Notes under the pieces: model-generated
Databases searched by the model: none
Seen by the model: only the letters and a program-made list of their open reading frames with translations
What the model was told of the DNA's origin: nothing
From: a virus
DNA length: 39,925 nt
Reading direction: 5' to 3' (one strand)
Virus record (IMG/VR): IMGVR_UViG_3300006990_000067
Location: 1-39,925 of that record
In this document: positions 21,463 through 30,545 of the stretch, one piece after another
Layout: each line of letters starts with the position of its first letter
Position numbering within the stretch: the first letter of the stretch is position 1
Program-made: the position numbers and the translations under genes

Positions 21463-22954
21463 AGAATTTGACTTGATTAAGTATCGCGAAGATATTCTTG
21501 ATACAAAGTCTACTAGTTTTTGTGGTGCGAAATGGTACAATGCAACCACATGGCTGGGAAGTGGCACTACTGCATCTTGCCACCATCCACCCGCTCACAA
21601 AATTCCTCTTGATGAGGTTAAAGTAGACCCTTCTGCCATTCACAACACTCGACACAAGAAGGCGATGCGAAAAATGATGCAACGTGGCGAACGTCCACGG
21701 GAGTGTGAGTATTGTTGGAAGGTTGAAGACATGGAGACCGATGCGATCTCTGATAGAGTATTCAAGTCTATCATCTATTCCGAACAAGACTTACAGAAAG
21801 CATATACTACGGACCACAATGAAAGTGTCGATCTGAAAACATTTGAGATTGCATTTGATCGTACCTGTCAGTTGGCATGTTCCTATTGTAATGCATCTTT
21901 CTCTACAACATGGGCAAAAGATATCACCAAGAAGGGTGCGTATCAGAACATGGTGTCAGATGGTGCGGCCGCTTTTCAACAAGATGGTGCTTGGGCAGAA
22001 CCCTATGCAAAGGATGAAGACAATCCTTACATCCAAGCATTTTGGGATTGGTGGGAAGACGGTCTCTCTGACAGTCTAGAAGAGTTGCGTATTACTGGCG
22101 GTGAACCACTGATGTCAGATCAGGTATGGAAACTGTTTGATTGGTTCAACGAAAATAACAGTAAGATGAGATTTGCAATTAACTCAAATCTTATGGCAAA
22201 AGACAGTTTGATCGAAAGACTTATTGAAAGAAGTCAGGGTGTCGATGACTTCCACCTTTACACAAGTTGTGAGGCTACTGGACTACAGGCTGATTACATT
22301 CGTGACGGACTACACTATGATACATGGAAGAAAAACATGTACAGACTTATGGGTAACTGCAATCTCAAAGGTCTGAATATTATGATGACCATTAACAGTT
22401 TGTGTTTGTTTAGTATAACAGATTTCCTTGATGACGTTTATAAGATGAAACAACACACCGGAACAAAGGCACCCGTTGTAAGTGTAAATCTTTTGCGTTT
22501 CCCAAGTTTCCAATCTCCGCTTGCGCTTCCCGATCATATCAAAGATTACTTGCGAGAACAATTGCAAGATTGGTACAACGAGGTCAAAGAACAACCACTG
22601 TGGCACGATTTTGAAAAGGCCAGTATCGAAAGACTGATTGACTATCTTGTTACCGTTGATGCACCACACAGACGCACCAGCGACAAGATGACACTGTGGA
22701 GAGACTTCAAAACTTTCTTCAAACAATATGATGAAAGAAGAGAACTGTCATTGTCGGTGTTTCCAAAGATTCTAACGGATTGGGTCGATACTATTCCAGA
22801 TACCGAGACGATTGCAGTGCAACTGGTTGATGGTGACAGCACTCGACAATATGACAACGATCCCGATTTAAAAAAGGTTGCAGACGAAGAGGGGTGGGTG
22901 TTAAAACCAGATAATAAAAATATTGACGAACCACTTGGCGACTATGACAAGTAG
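21455..22954 (+). CDS. Radical SAM protein 2 of six (subtype A)
   Basis: A 499-residue paralogue of radical SAM 1. The cluster motif is CQLACSYC (C138, C142, C145), then LRITGGEPLM. N-terminal auxiliary cysteines are C23, C42 (SCHHPP) and C84/C87 (ECEYCW). The family usually has Asn after the first cysteine; here it is Gln. The C-terminal extension of about 60 residues (VQLVDGDSTRQYDND onward) is not present in protein 1 and may add a binding module. Start overlaps the preceding stop by 8 bases. Confidence 0.9.
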   Translation: MSKEFDLIKYREDILDTKSTSFCGAKWYNATTWLGSGTTASCHHPPAHKIPLDEVKVDPSAIHNTRHKKAMRKMMQRGERPRECEYCWKVEDMETDAISDRVFKSIIYSEQDLQKAYTTDHNESVDLKTFEIAFDRTCQLACSYCNASFSTTWAKDITKKGAYQNMVSDGAAAFQQDGAWAEPYAKDEDNPYIQAFWDWWEDGLSDSLEELRITGGEPLMSDQVWKLFDWFNENNSKMRFAINSNLMAKDSLIERLIERSQGVDDFHLYTSCEATGLQADYIRDGLHYDTWKKNMYRLMGNCNLKGLNIMMTINSLCLFSITDFLDDVYKMKQHTGTKAPVVSVNLLRFPSFQSPLALPDHIKDYLREQLQDWYNEVKEQPLWHDFEKASIERLIDYLVTVDAPHRRTSDKMTLWRDFKTFFKQYDERRELSLSVFPKILTDWVDTIPDTETIAVQLVDGDSTRQYDNDPDLKKVADEEGWVLKPDNKNIDEPLGDYDK

Positions 22955-24245
22955 ACCTTACTTTTGCACCGCACCTTGGACCCATACATATGCATCTCCA
23001 CAAGGAGAACGTAGACTTTGTTGTGCTAGCAGAGAAGAGGCATCTTTTCAAAAACAATACATTGATAGTAGTACTGCCGGGGGTAAGTTTGCCCCCAAGA
23101 GTTTAGAAGAACATTGGAACAGTGATTACATGAAAGACATTCGTAAAAGAATGTTGAACGGAGAACGACTGCCCCAATGCGAAGTTTGTAATGACCAGAT
23201 TCTAAATCTACACACTTACAAAAAATATTTTACAGAGACTTTGTTTCCCCACAAAGTAGATGATATAATTGCGAACACGCGGGAAGACGGCCACTATGAT
23301 GAGATGCCCGTTTCATATGATTATCGTATATCAAACCTATGCAACTTTAAGTGTAGGATGTGTGGCGAACAATTGTCCAGCAGTTGGGAAGCAGAGAAAA
23401 AGAAACTCAATCTCATTGATGTAACACAAGAACCTTGGTTGGAACCCGATACAAGGAAACAGATTGGCAATTTCCAAAAAGAAGTTTTGGAAGAGGAATT
23501 GCAGCGTGCGGTTGACAACGAAACTATAGAAGAGATTTATTGGGTTGGCGGTGAACCTCTGATGTGGGAACGTCATTGGACTGTAATGCAACAACTTGTC
23601 GATAGTGGCCATGCAAAGAATGTCACGGTGCGATACAACACAAATCTGAGCAGAGTGTCTTTCGGTGGAACTCACTTATATGACTTGTTGCCACACTTTA
23701 AGAAAGTGAACATTTGTGCAAGTATTGACGGTGCATACACTGTTGGTGAGTATATCAGAGACGGATTGAATTGGAGTGAGTGGATTGAAAACTTTCAAGA
23801 GGGATTATTTTTGATTGACCAGTTTGGTGATGACGCAATGGTGTTTGATGTAACATTGACAACTCCCGGCCTATTCTATCTGAAGGATTTGTTTCATGAG
23901 GCATTTAGACTGAATGTAAAGTCATACTTCAAGTTTACTTTTGCATTTGACCCGTCTGTTGTAATGAGTCCGATGTGTTTGCCAAAACATATTTCAAAAC
24001 CACTTTGCGAAAGTCTTATTTCGGACTTTGCACCGTATACCACTTGGAAGAATCGTGTGTATACCGACTCTTTAAACAACATGATAAATAGGGAGTCCTT
24101 TGATATACAATGGCCAGATACATATCGATCTGGGTTGAAACGCGGAAAAGAATTTCAAGAATTTTTAGATGAAAAACGAAATAGTAAAATTATGTTTAGA
24201 GATACTTTATATGGTAATGCACTTGAGTGGTGGGACAATATATGA
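22944..24245 (+). CDS. Radical SAM protein 3 of six (subtype B)
   Basis: A 433-residue radical SAM protein with CNFKCRMC (C133, C137, C140) and IYWVGGEPLMW. The N-terminus has the subtype B auxiliary-cluster arrangement: C8 in FCTAPWTH, then C26-C27, and C79/C82. I chose the ATG at 22944 because the conserved FCTAPW motif begins just after it; an upstream in-frame ATG at 22923 lies well inside the previous gene. It overlaps the preceding stop. Substrate unknown. Confidence 0.9.
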   Translation: MTSRPYFCTAPWTHTYASPQGERRLCCASREEASFQKQYIDSSTAGGKFAPKSLEEHWNSDYMKDIRKRMLNGERLPQCEVCNDQILNLHTYKKYFTETLFPHKVDDIIANTREDGHYDEMPVSYDYRISNLCNFKCRMCGEQLSSSWEAEKKKLNLIDVTQEPWLEPDTRKQIGNFQKEVLEEELQRAVDNETIEEIYWVGGEPLMWERHWTVMQQLVDSGHAKNVTVRYNTNLSRVSFGGTHLYDLLPHFKKVNICASIDGAYTVGEYIRDGLNWSEWIENFQEGLFLIDQFGDDAMVFDVTLTTPGLFYLKDLFHEAFRLNVKSYFKFTFAFDPSVVMSPMCLPKHISKPLCESLISDFAPYTTWKNRVYTDSLNNMINRESFDIQWPDTYRSGLKRGKEFQEFLDEKRNSKIMFRDTLYGNALEWWDNI

Positions 24246-25507
24246 GTAATACTTTTTGTCCTCTTCCTTGGAATCATCTAGCAACACACCCGCATGGTGT
24301 TTGCACCCTTTGTTGTGAGTCTGAACAGGCCGAGGGGATTTCTCAAGCATTCAATAATGGTAATCCCAGAAAGATGATAACCTTGCAGAATGTAGATGAC
24401 TTTGAGCAAATTACTAACTCCGATAGTTTCAGTAGAGTTAGAAAACAAATGCTCAATGGAGAACAACCAGAAGAGTGTCGTAAATGTTGGGACTTGGAAA
24501 GCGTTGGTGTCAAGAGTAAACGATACTACGAAAGTCGCCGAGTCCCGATGGACATCGAACATGCAAAGAAGATTACAAATGAAGATGGTACACTCAATGA
24601 GGTGGAGTATGAGTTTGTAGAGTTGCGTTTGGGCAATCATTGCAATGTGCAGTGTCGTACATGCAACCCATATTCAAGTTCTCGGTGGAGTAAAGATTGG
24701 GATGTCATCTACCCAGAGAGACCAGCTTTGCCTGAGTTGATGTCCCAACAAAATTTTAACTGGCCGCTGGATCAGGGATTCTGGGACAAACTTATTCAAA
24801 GATGCGATAAACTCAAGGTGTTGTATATTAACGGAGGAGAACCTTTCATCGTTGATAAACACATGGACTTCTTATCGACTCTGGTTGAACGGGGTCTGTC
24901 GAAAAATGTAGAAATAGTTTATTCGACAAACTGCACTGTTATAAACAAAAACTACGAGGATGTTTGGAAAAACTTTAAACATATTCAGTTTATGTTGTCT
25001 ATTGATGATGTTGGAGATAGAAACGAATATATTAGAACGTATACCAAATGGGAAAAGGTATTAGAGTTTCTTGATTGGATGATGAGTATGTCTGCCAGAT
25101 ATAAAAATATTAACTATAACATATTGCAGACCGTATCAACATATAACGTTTATTATATTCCAGAGTTTTATGATTTCTTCAAGGATAAGGTGCCACTGAT
25201 AGGTCATCCACTGGAAGATGACTCGTTGCACATAGGACATAACTTTGTAAACGACCCAGAACACTTTGACTGTAGAATACTCCCCAGAGAGGTACAGGCG
25301 ACGATTGTGGACCGCCTAGAGGGGTATCAGGGGTACAATGACATCAAGAATTACTTCAGTGTAGATGGCGACAGTCGATGGGGAGGCGCGGTACACGGGA
25401 ACATGAAAACGTTTTTTGAAAAAACTAGATCGATAGACGAACTAAGAAAACAGTCTTTTGAAAAGACTTTTCCAGAATTTTATGAGGTAATAAAAAACTA
25501 TGAGTGA
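24242..25507 (+). CDS. Radical SAM protein 4 of six (subtype B)
   Basis: A 421-residue protein with CNVQCRTC (C134, C138, C141) and LYINGGEPFI. N-terminal cluster ligands are C6 (FCPLPWNH), C21, the C24-C25 pair and C79/C82. The ATG at 24242 overlaps the previous TGA (ATGA), fitting tight coupling. It has no unusual C-terminal module. It differs from its neighbours in the third N-terminal cysteine (C21), so the auxiliary cluster may be bound differently. Confidence 0.9.
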   Translation: MSNTFCPLPWNHLATHPHGVCTLCCESEQAEGISQAFNNGNPRKMITLQNVDDFEQITNSDSFSRVRKQMLNGEQPEECRKCWDLESVGVKSKRYYESRRVPMDIEHAKKITNEDGTLNEVEYEFVELRLGNHCNVQCRTCNPYSSSRWSKDWDVIYPERPALPELMSQQNFNWPLDQGFWDKLIQRCDKLKVLYINGGEPFIVDKHMDFLSTLVERGLSKNVEIVYSTNCTVINKNYEDVWKNFKHIQFMLSIDDVGDRNEYIRTYTKWEKVLEFLDWMMSMSARYKNINYNILQTVSTYNVYYIPEFYDFFKDKVPLIGHPLEDDSLHIGHNFVNDPEHFDCRILPREVQATIVDRLEGYQGYNDIKNYFSVDGDSRWGGAVHGNMKTFFEKTRSIDELRKQSFEKTFPEFYEVIKNYE

Positions 25508-26753
25508 CCAAAAACCACTGTGTCTCCTCCCTTGGCTACACTTGCATACATGGCCTAATGGAAATGTGTATCCATGTTGTGTTACTCCTATGGAATATAT
25601 TGCCGGGAATCTAAAAGAAAATACTCTAGAGGAAATATTCAATAGCGATCTGATGAAAAACATTCGCAAGGATTTGTCTAGTGGAGTTAAGACCGAATCT
25701 TGTCAACGATGCTGGGCTCAAGAGGAACGTGGTGGCCACTCTATGCGAATGAGAGCCAATGAAAGTTGGAAACACCACGAACAGGACATTATTGCTAGAA
25801 CAAGACCAGACGGTTCTGTTGAAAACATGAAACTGCCTTATTGGGATTTTCGTTTTTCCAATATCTGCAATTTCAAGTGTCGAAGCTGTGGACCGCAATT
25901 AAGTAGTGGTTGGTATAGTGACACCAAGAAAATTGCAGTCCTAGAAACTGGAAAAGCCTTTTTGCCAGACGATGTTCCAACAGACAGAAACCTTGAGTTG
26001 TGGGAACAGATTGAACCACATTTTGAAACTGTTGAAGAAATATATTTTGCTGGTGGAGAACCCCTCATCATGGAGGAACACTATCGCATCTTGAAAAAAT
26101 TAGATAAGATGGGAAAACATGGCGTACATTTACGATACAACACCAATTTCAGTGAGATGCGATATAAAGACATGCATGTTTTGGATTTTTGGAAAAAGTT
26201 CAAAAGTGTTGAAGTGGGTGCTAGTATTGATGGTATGGAAAAGGAGGGAGAGTATATTCGTAGTGGATTTAAGTGGGAACAGTTTGTTAGCAACAGAAAC
26301 GAAATGAAAGAGAAATGCCCACATGTTCATTTTTATGTCACATGCACTACTAGTATCCAGAATGCTTACCATATAATTCCTTTTCATCACCGTCTCGTTG
26401 AGGAAAAGTTTATTGATAATTACGATAGGTTTTTTATCAACATAGTTACTGAACCCTCCATGTTAGACATGCGTATACTTCCAAAACATCATAAAGAAAT
26501 TCTATCAGAAGCTTACACTAGGCACGCTAACTTTTTAACCATGGCCGAGGGGTTCCATGAAATGCCTGCTGTCAATGCGAGAAGAGGGTTTGTTAGTCTG
26601 AAACACCATCTGTTGCAAGATCACCCTGACCCCTATCCTCGCGGGGACAGTCTTCTAGAAATATTCAAATACAAGATGGACCAATACGACCAAATTCGCG
26701 GAGAGAACTTTGCGGAGACATTTCCTGAGATGAAGGATTTGGTTAGTGGATAA
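25500..26753 (+). CDS. Radical SAM protein 5 of six (subtype B)
   Basis: A 417-residue protein with CNFKCRSC (C123, C127, C130) and IYFAGGEPLIM. The N-terminus is the best example of subtype B: C8 in LCLLPWLHLH, then a Gly-Asn turn and the C26-C27 pair (VYPCC), then C68/C71 with CW. It overlaps both neighbours by 8 bases. The first 30 residues (C-x-L-P-W-x-H followed by G and a Cys pair) look like a SPASM domain moved to the N-terminus. Confidence 0.9.
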   Translation: MSDQKPLCLLPWLHLHTWPNGNVYPCCVTPMEYIAGNLKENTLEEIFNSDLMKNIRKDLSSGVKTESCQRCWAQEERGGHSMRMRANESWKHHEQDIIARTRPDGSVENMKLPYWDFRFSNICNFKCRSCGPQLSSGWYSDTKKIAVLETGKAFLPDDVPTDRNLELWEQIEPHFETVEEIYFAGGEPLIMEEHYRILKKLDKMGKHGVHLRYNTNFSEMRYKDMHVLDFWKKFKSVEVGASIDGMEKEGEYIRSGFKWEQFVSNRNEMKEKCPHVHFYVTCTTSIQNAYHIIPFHHRLVEEKFIDNYDRFFINIVTEPSMLDMRILPKHHKEILSEAYTRHANFLTMAEGFHEMPAVNARRGFVSLKHHLLQDHPDPYPRGDSLLEIFKYKMDQYDQIRGENFAETFPEMKDLVSG

Positions 26754-27909
26754 GATTTGTCTGTTGCCGTGGATTCACACGGAGTTTACAACTGAAGGCA
26801 CTGCAAACCCATGTTGTCTTTATCGTGGTGAACCTATGGGAGACCTTAAAGAAGAGGGCCTTCTGGATATTTGGCGAGGAGACAAGTATAACAATCTGAG
26901 ACAGGAATTCTTAGATGGTAAAATGCCAGCGGGGTGTTCTATGTGTTGGGACAATGAGGACGCGGGATACAAGTCAAAAAGATTGCAGGACTTGGAGAGG
27001 TTTTCTTCCCACATAGACAAAGTTGGTGATTGTGTTGAAGACCCAGTTTATCTAGACTTAAAGTTTGGGACTTTATGCAATCTCAAGTGTCGGTCATGTG
27101 GCAGTGTGAACTCTTCTAGCTGGAAATCGGATGAGTTAAAATTATATGACAGAATCCTTGACAATAAGGACGCACTTTGGATAAAAAAGAATCCTGGCGT
27201 GTGGGATGAATTAGAAAAAATAATGAGCACTGTTGAGCACATGGATTTCACTGGCGGTGAACCATTCATGATAGATCAACACTACAACCTTTTGCGGTCA
27301 GCGGTAGAATTTGGATATGCAAAGAACATCTCCATTCACTACAACACTAACGGAACAATCAGACCACCGAAAGAGGTTTTTGAACTGTGGAAAGAATTCA
27401 AAGATGTGGAGATCATGTTCAGTTTGGACGGTGTTGGTGAACAGTTTGAATACATTAGAAGTGGTGCTGCGTGGGAAGAGGTCTGGGAAAACTTTAACTA
27501 CTTCAAGTCACAGAAGTTTTTGAGAATTCAAATTTGTCATACCGTCAGCATTTTTAATGTATATTATCTAAAAGATTTCGTCACCGCCTTTTCTGACACC
27601 GATATCTATTTTAACTTGTTGCACTATCCAAGACAGTATTGCATCAGGAATATGCCGGACGTTTGTAAAGATAAGGCCAAAGATAAGATTATAAATATTG
27701 CGGGTGCTGATTCTATCATAAATTTTATGATGCAAGATGCAGAACATGATCGACTTGATACTGGATTTTTTTCAGTAACAGAAAAACTTGATGATATTAG
27801 AAATGAAAAGTTTCAAGACATTTTTCCAGAATTTTATGAGATTTTGATTGATGGCGGATTACGAAATAGACCTTGGCACAATTTTCTCATTACAACAGAA
27901 AATTCTTAG
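26746..27909 (+). CDS. Radical SAM protein 6 of six (subtype B)
   Basis: A 387-residue protein with CNLKCRSC (C111, C115, C118) and MDFTGGEPFMI. N-terminal cluster ligands: C5 (ICLLPWIH), C23-C24, C64/C67. It starts at GTG 26746, inside the previous gene. It is the shortest of the six and lacks about 30 residues mid-region relative to protein 5. The following glycosyltransferase-like gene starts 59 bases before its stop. Confidence 0.9.
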   Translation: MDKICLLPWIHTEFTTEGTANPCCLYRGEPMGDLKEEGLLDIWRGDKYNNLRQEFLDGKMPAGCSMCWDNEDAGYKSKRLQDLERFSSHIDKVGDCVEDPVYLDLKFGTLCNLKCRSCGSVNSSSWKSDELKLYDRILDNKDALWIKKNPGVWDELEKIMSTVEHMDFTGGEPFMIDQHYNLLRSAVEFGYAKNISIHYNTNGTIRPPKEVFELWKEFKDVEIMFSLDGVGEQFEYIRSGAAWEEVWENFNYFKSQKFLRIQICHTVSIFNVYYLKDFVTAFSDTDIYFNLLHYPRQYCIRNMPDVCKDKAKDKIINIAGADSIINFMMQDAEHDRLDTGFFSVTEKLDDIRNEKFQDIFPEFYEILIDGGLRNRPWHNFLITTENS

Positions 27910-29518
27910 TGAATTAGAGGATATAAAGAACAGACTCGACTGTCCACTGCCCACCCTACTTTGGTACGACAATCTACCCTCTTATACAGATATGCAGAAA
28001 GGTAGAAGATTTCCACAAAAGAATTCCTCAAACAGACGCAATATTTCCGTTCTTGATGCTGAGACCGGAGTCATGCATTTGCTAGATGGGTGTGGGTTTG
28101 ACTATGAGGTTAAAGCACTTGATAACTGGCATGACAAACATTCCAATAGAAATAACTTATATTTTGTAGAAATTACTCAAGTCCATTTGGGTCTAGATAG
28201 ATTTTTTGAATTTATTCCAGAAGAGGCTCTTCAACTTTGTCGGGAACACAAACTAGCCTTTGTCTGGTACTTTCCTCACGAGGCATTTCATTTTGAGGGG
28301 TTGAGAAAACCCAGCACAGGTCGAACGGGTGAACACGGTGACGCTGGTTGGTTTGAAAGATTTACTGATAAATTTTTTGAGGTTGATATAGACTATGGTA
28401 AACACTATTTTATTTCTGGCGATCTCAGAGTTGAAGATTCTTGGATTGAGTGGTCAAGCACTCGGCCGGAAAAGGAAAATTTGTTTAAATCTGTGATTGG
28501 TATGGACCATTTTAATTATCACTATTATGAACAATACTTTCAAAGAACACAACTGAGATTCGATCCCGATACAACTCTATTTCCTGTTGAAAATTATGAA
28601 ACATATGGATATGTGCCTGAGGCTAAAATTAAAAGTGTTTATATAGAACCTCATATTTTATTTAATAAGTTTGGAGACAAGATTGTTACTGAAAGTGAAG
28701 AAGATCATGAAGAACATTATATAAATTCACAGGAGGTTATGAGGGTCGCACCAACCGTATTAGATAAAACAAAAGATTTGGTTTGTTTCAACGCCAGAAC
28801 GAGACCATCTAGGTCGGTTATGGTATCAGAACTCTTTAGGATGGGATACAACAATGATAACTCACACATTAGTTGGTTGGAACGGGATGAAGATGTGAGA
28901 ACCAGCTGGAGGGATAAGTGTTTTCGATCTTTGGTGGGTGTGGATGGAAAAGATCAGTGGGTAAAGTCAAATAATGCTTGGGGAAACCTTATGTCTACTC
29001 AAGAATCTAAAGAATATTTCTATGATTTTTGGGAAAAAACTACGGACCCAATTATTTGTGATACCACCACAGCACAAATAGATATGGACGATAGAATAAT
29101 TCCAGTAGAAATGTTTAAAGAATCTTTTTTCTTTCTGATTACCGAAACTCTCTTTGGCAATGCCGATAAGGATTGTTTACAGATAACAGAAAAAACATAT
29201 AAGGCACTTGCTTACAGAATACCCTTCATCATAGTTGGTTCCTATGGCACACTTGCACATTTAAGAACTCTTGGATATAAAACATTTTCTCACATGTTTG
29301 ATGAGGCATACGATGAAATTTTAGACCCAGATCAAAGAATGTCTGCAATCTGCAACGAATTATCAAAGTGGAAGAATTTGTCCCTAGAAGAAAAACAAGA
29401 GAAGTATTTTTTAACTATTCCAGATTTAACTCACAACTATTATCACTGGAAAAACTCTTGTATTCGTTCAACCCAAGAAATAAGAAGACATTTAGATCGA
29501 TTAAAATTGCATGACTAA
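27851..29518 (+). CDS. Large glycosyltransferase-like protein (GT10-like C-terminus)
   Basis: A 555-residue AT-rich gene product. The C-terminal region has ITEKTYKALAYRIPFIIVG and LRTLGYKTFSHMFDEAYDE, the pattern of a GT-B nucleotide-sugar pocket as in fucosyltransferase-type (GT10-like) enzymes (E-K, Pro-Phe, Leu-Gly-[YF]-x-Thr-Phe). The N-terminal two thirds are not recognised. The same C-terminal signature occurs in the next gene, so the two are likely partners or paralogues. I use the ATG at 27851. Substrate unknown. Confidence 0.65.
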   Translation: MADYEIDLGTIFSLQQKILSELEDIKNRLDCPLPTLLWYDNLPSYTDMQKGRRFPQKNSSNRRNISVLDAETGVMHLLDGCGFDYEVKALDNWHDKHSNRNNLYFVEITQVHLGLDRFFEFIPEEALQLCREHKLAFVWYFPHEAFHFEGLRKPSTGRTGEHGDAGWFERFTDKFFEVDIDYGKHYFISGDLRVEDSWIEWSSTRPEKENLFKSVIGMDHFNYHYYEQYFQRTQLRFDPDTTLFPVENYETYGYVPEAKIKSVYIEPHILFNKFGDKIVTESEEDHEEHYINSQEVMRVAPTVLDKTKDLVCFNARTRPSRSVMVSELFRMGYNNDNSHISWLERDEDVRTSWRDKCFRSLVGVDGKDQWVKSNNAWGNLMSTQESKEYFYDFWEKTTDPIICDTTTAQIDMDDRIIPVEMFKESFFFLITETLFGNADKDCLQITEKTYKALAYRIPFIIVGSYGTLAHLRTLGYKTFSHMFDEAYDEILDPDQRMSAICNELSKWKNLSLEEKQEKYFLTIPDLTHNYYHWKNSCIRSTQEIRRHLDRLKLHD

Positions 29519-30545
29519 CTATTTTACAAATGGACCTTCTATTGCTTCTGGTAGTATTCTTATAACAGAATTTGACAGAAAATTTTTTAAGACATTAACG
29601 TCTTCTATTCCCGATGACGTTTGTTTTATTGATACTACTTGGTTCAGTAATCCCAAAGTTTTCAAAAACTTTGTTGACTGGCAACTTACCATTGACAAAC
29701 CCAGAGCTTTTCTATATTCTGGTATGGATTGGTCCAATGAGAATTGCGAATCACTGACAAGATCGGCCCACACATTTTTTCAACATAGGTTCAACTGCAA
29801 ATATGTTGGTAATACAAATAAGGGCCACTACTTTAGTTTTTGGGTAGAGTTTATCGACGCACACAGACAATATTTTTTTGATGATAGGTATATAAGAGAT
29901 CATCATTTTGAACATCACTTTATGTGTCTCAATAATAAGTGCAATGACCACAGATCATATTTGTTGAATAAAATGTTTCAAGACGAGTCGGTGTGGAAAC
30001 GTGGGAATATTTCTGTTATACAACAAGATAATAGATATAATTTCCCACATCCAATAATCCTTGAAGAAGACAGACCGCCGGAACTGGTTGAAAAATTTCT
30101 TGAGCATGAAACTCTTTCAGATAAACATATCGTAAATGATATTGTATCTCTGGGAGACCCCAGACATTGGCGATCACACTTTGCCACCGTGGTGACAGAA
30201 AGTTGTCACCATACGGATGTTTTTTTGAGTGAAAAGATATTCAAACCGATAATCGGTATGAGACCCTTCTTGGTTTTGGGTGACAGAAATATCTATGTAA
30301 AACTGAAAGAACTTGGGTTCGACACCTTTGAAGATTTGTTTCCGAACGTGGGATTAGATAATGAAAATTATGAACGTCGAGCAGAAAATTTATTAAAGGA
30401 CTTGAGAAAAATTTGTCTCACCCCTCTAAAAGACCTTGACGATGTATATAATTCCATATATACTAGACTAGAGCGCAATCGTGAAAATATGATTTTACTG
30501 ATTGAAAAGAACAAAAGATGGATACGGGATTTGGGTAAATTATGA
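29511..30545 (+). CDS. Glycosyltransferase-like protein, second copy
   Basis: A 344-residue protein sharing the signature of the preceding gene: VFLSEKIFKPIIGMRPFLVLG and LKELGFDTFEDLF at about residues 240-280. The N-terminal half differs, so it is a shortened relative rather than a duplicate. It overlaps the preceding stop by 8 bases and the following dehydrogenase by 4. A GT-B-type transfer of an activated sugar is likely, using products of the flanking dehydrogenases. Confidence 0.62.
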   Translation: MTNYFTNGPSIASGSILITEFDRKFFKTLTSSIPDDVCFIDTTWFSNPKVFKNFVDWQLTIDKPRAFLYSGMDWSNENCESLTRSAHTFFQHRFNCKYVGNTNKGHYFSFWVEFIDAHRQYFFDDRYIRDHHFEHHFMCLNNKCNDHRSYLLNKMFQDESVWKRGNISVIQQDNRYNFPHPIILEEDRPPELVEKFLEHETLSDKHIVNDIVSLGDPRHWRSHFATVVTESCHHTDVFLSEKIFKPIIGMRPFLVLGDRNIYVKLKELGFDTFEDLFPNVGLDNENYERRAENLLKDLRKICLTPLKDLDDVYNSIYTRLERNRENMILLIEKNKRWIRDLGKL

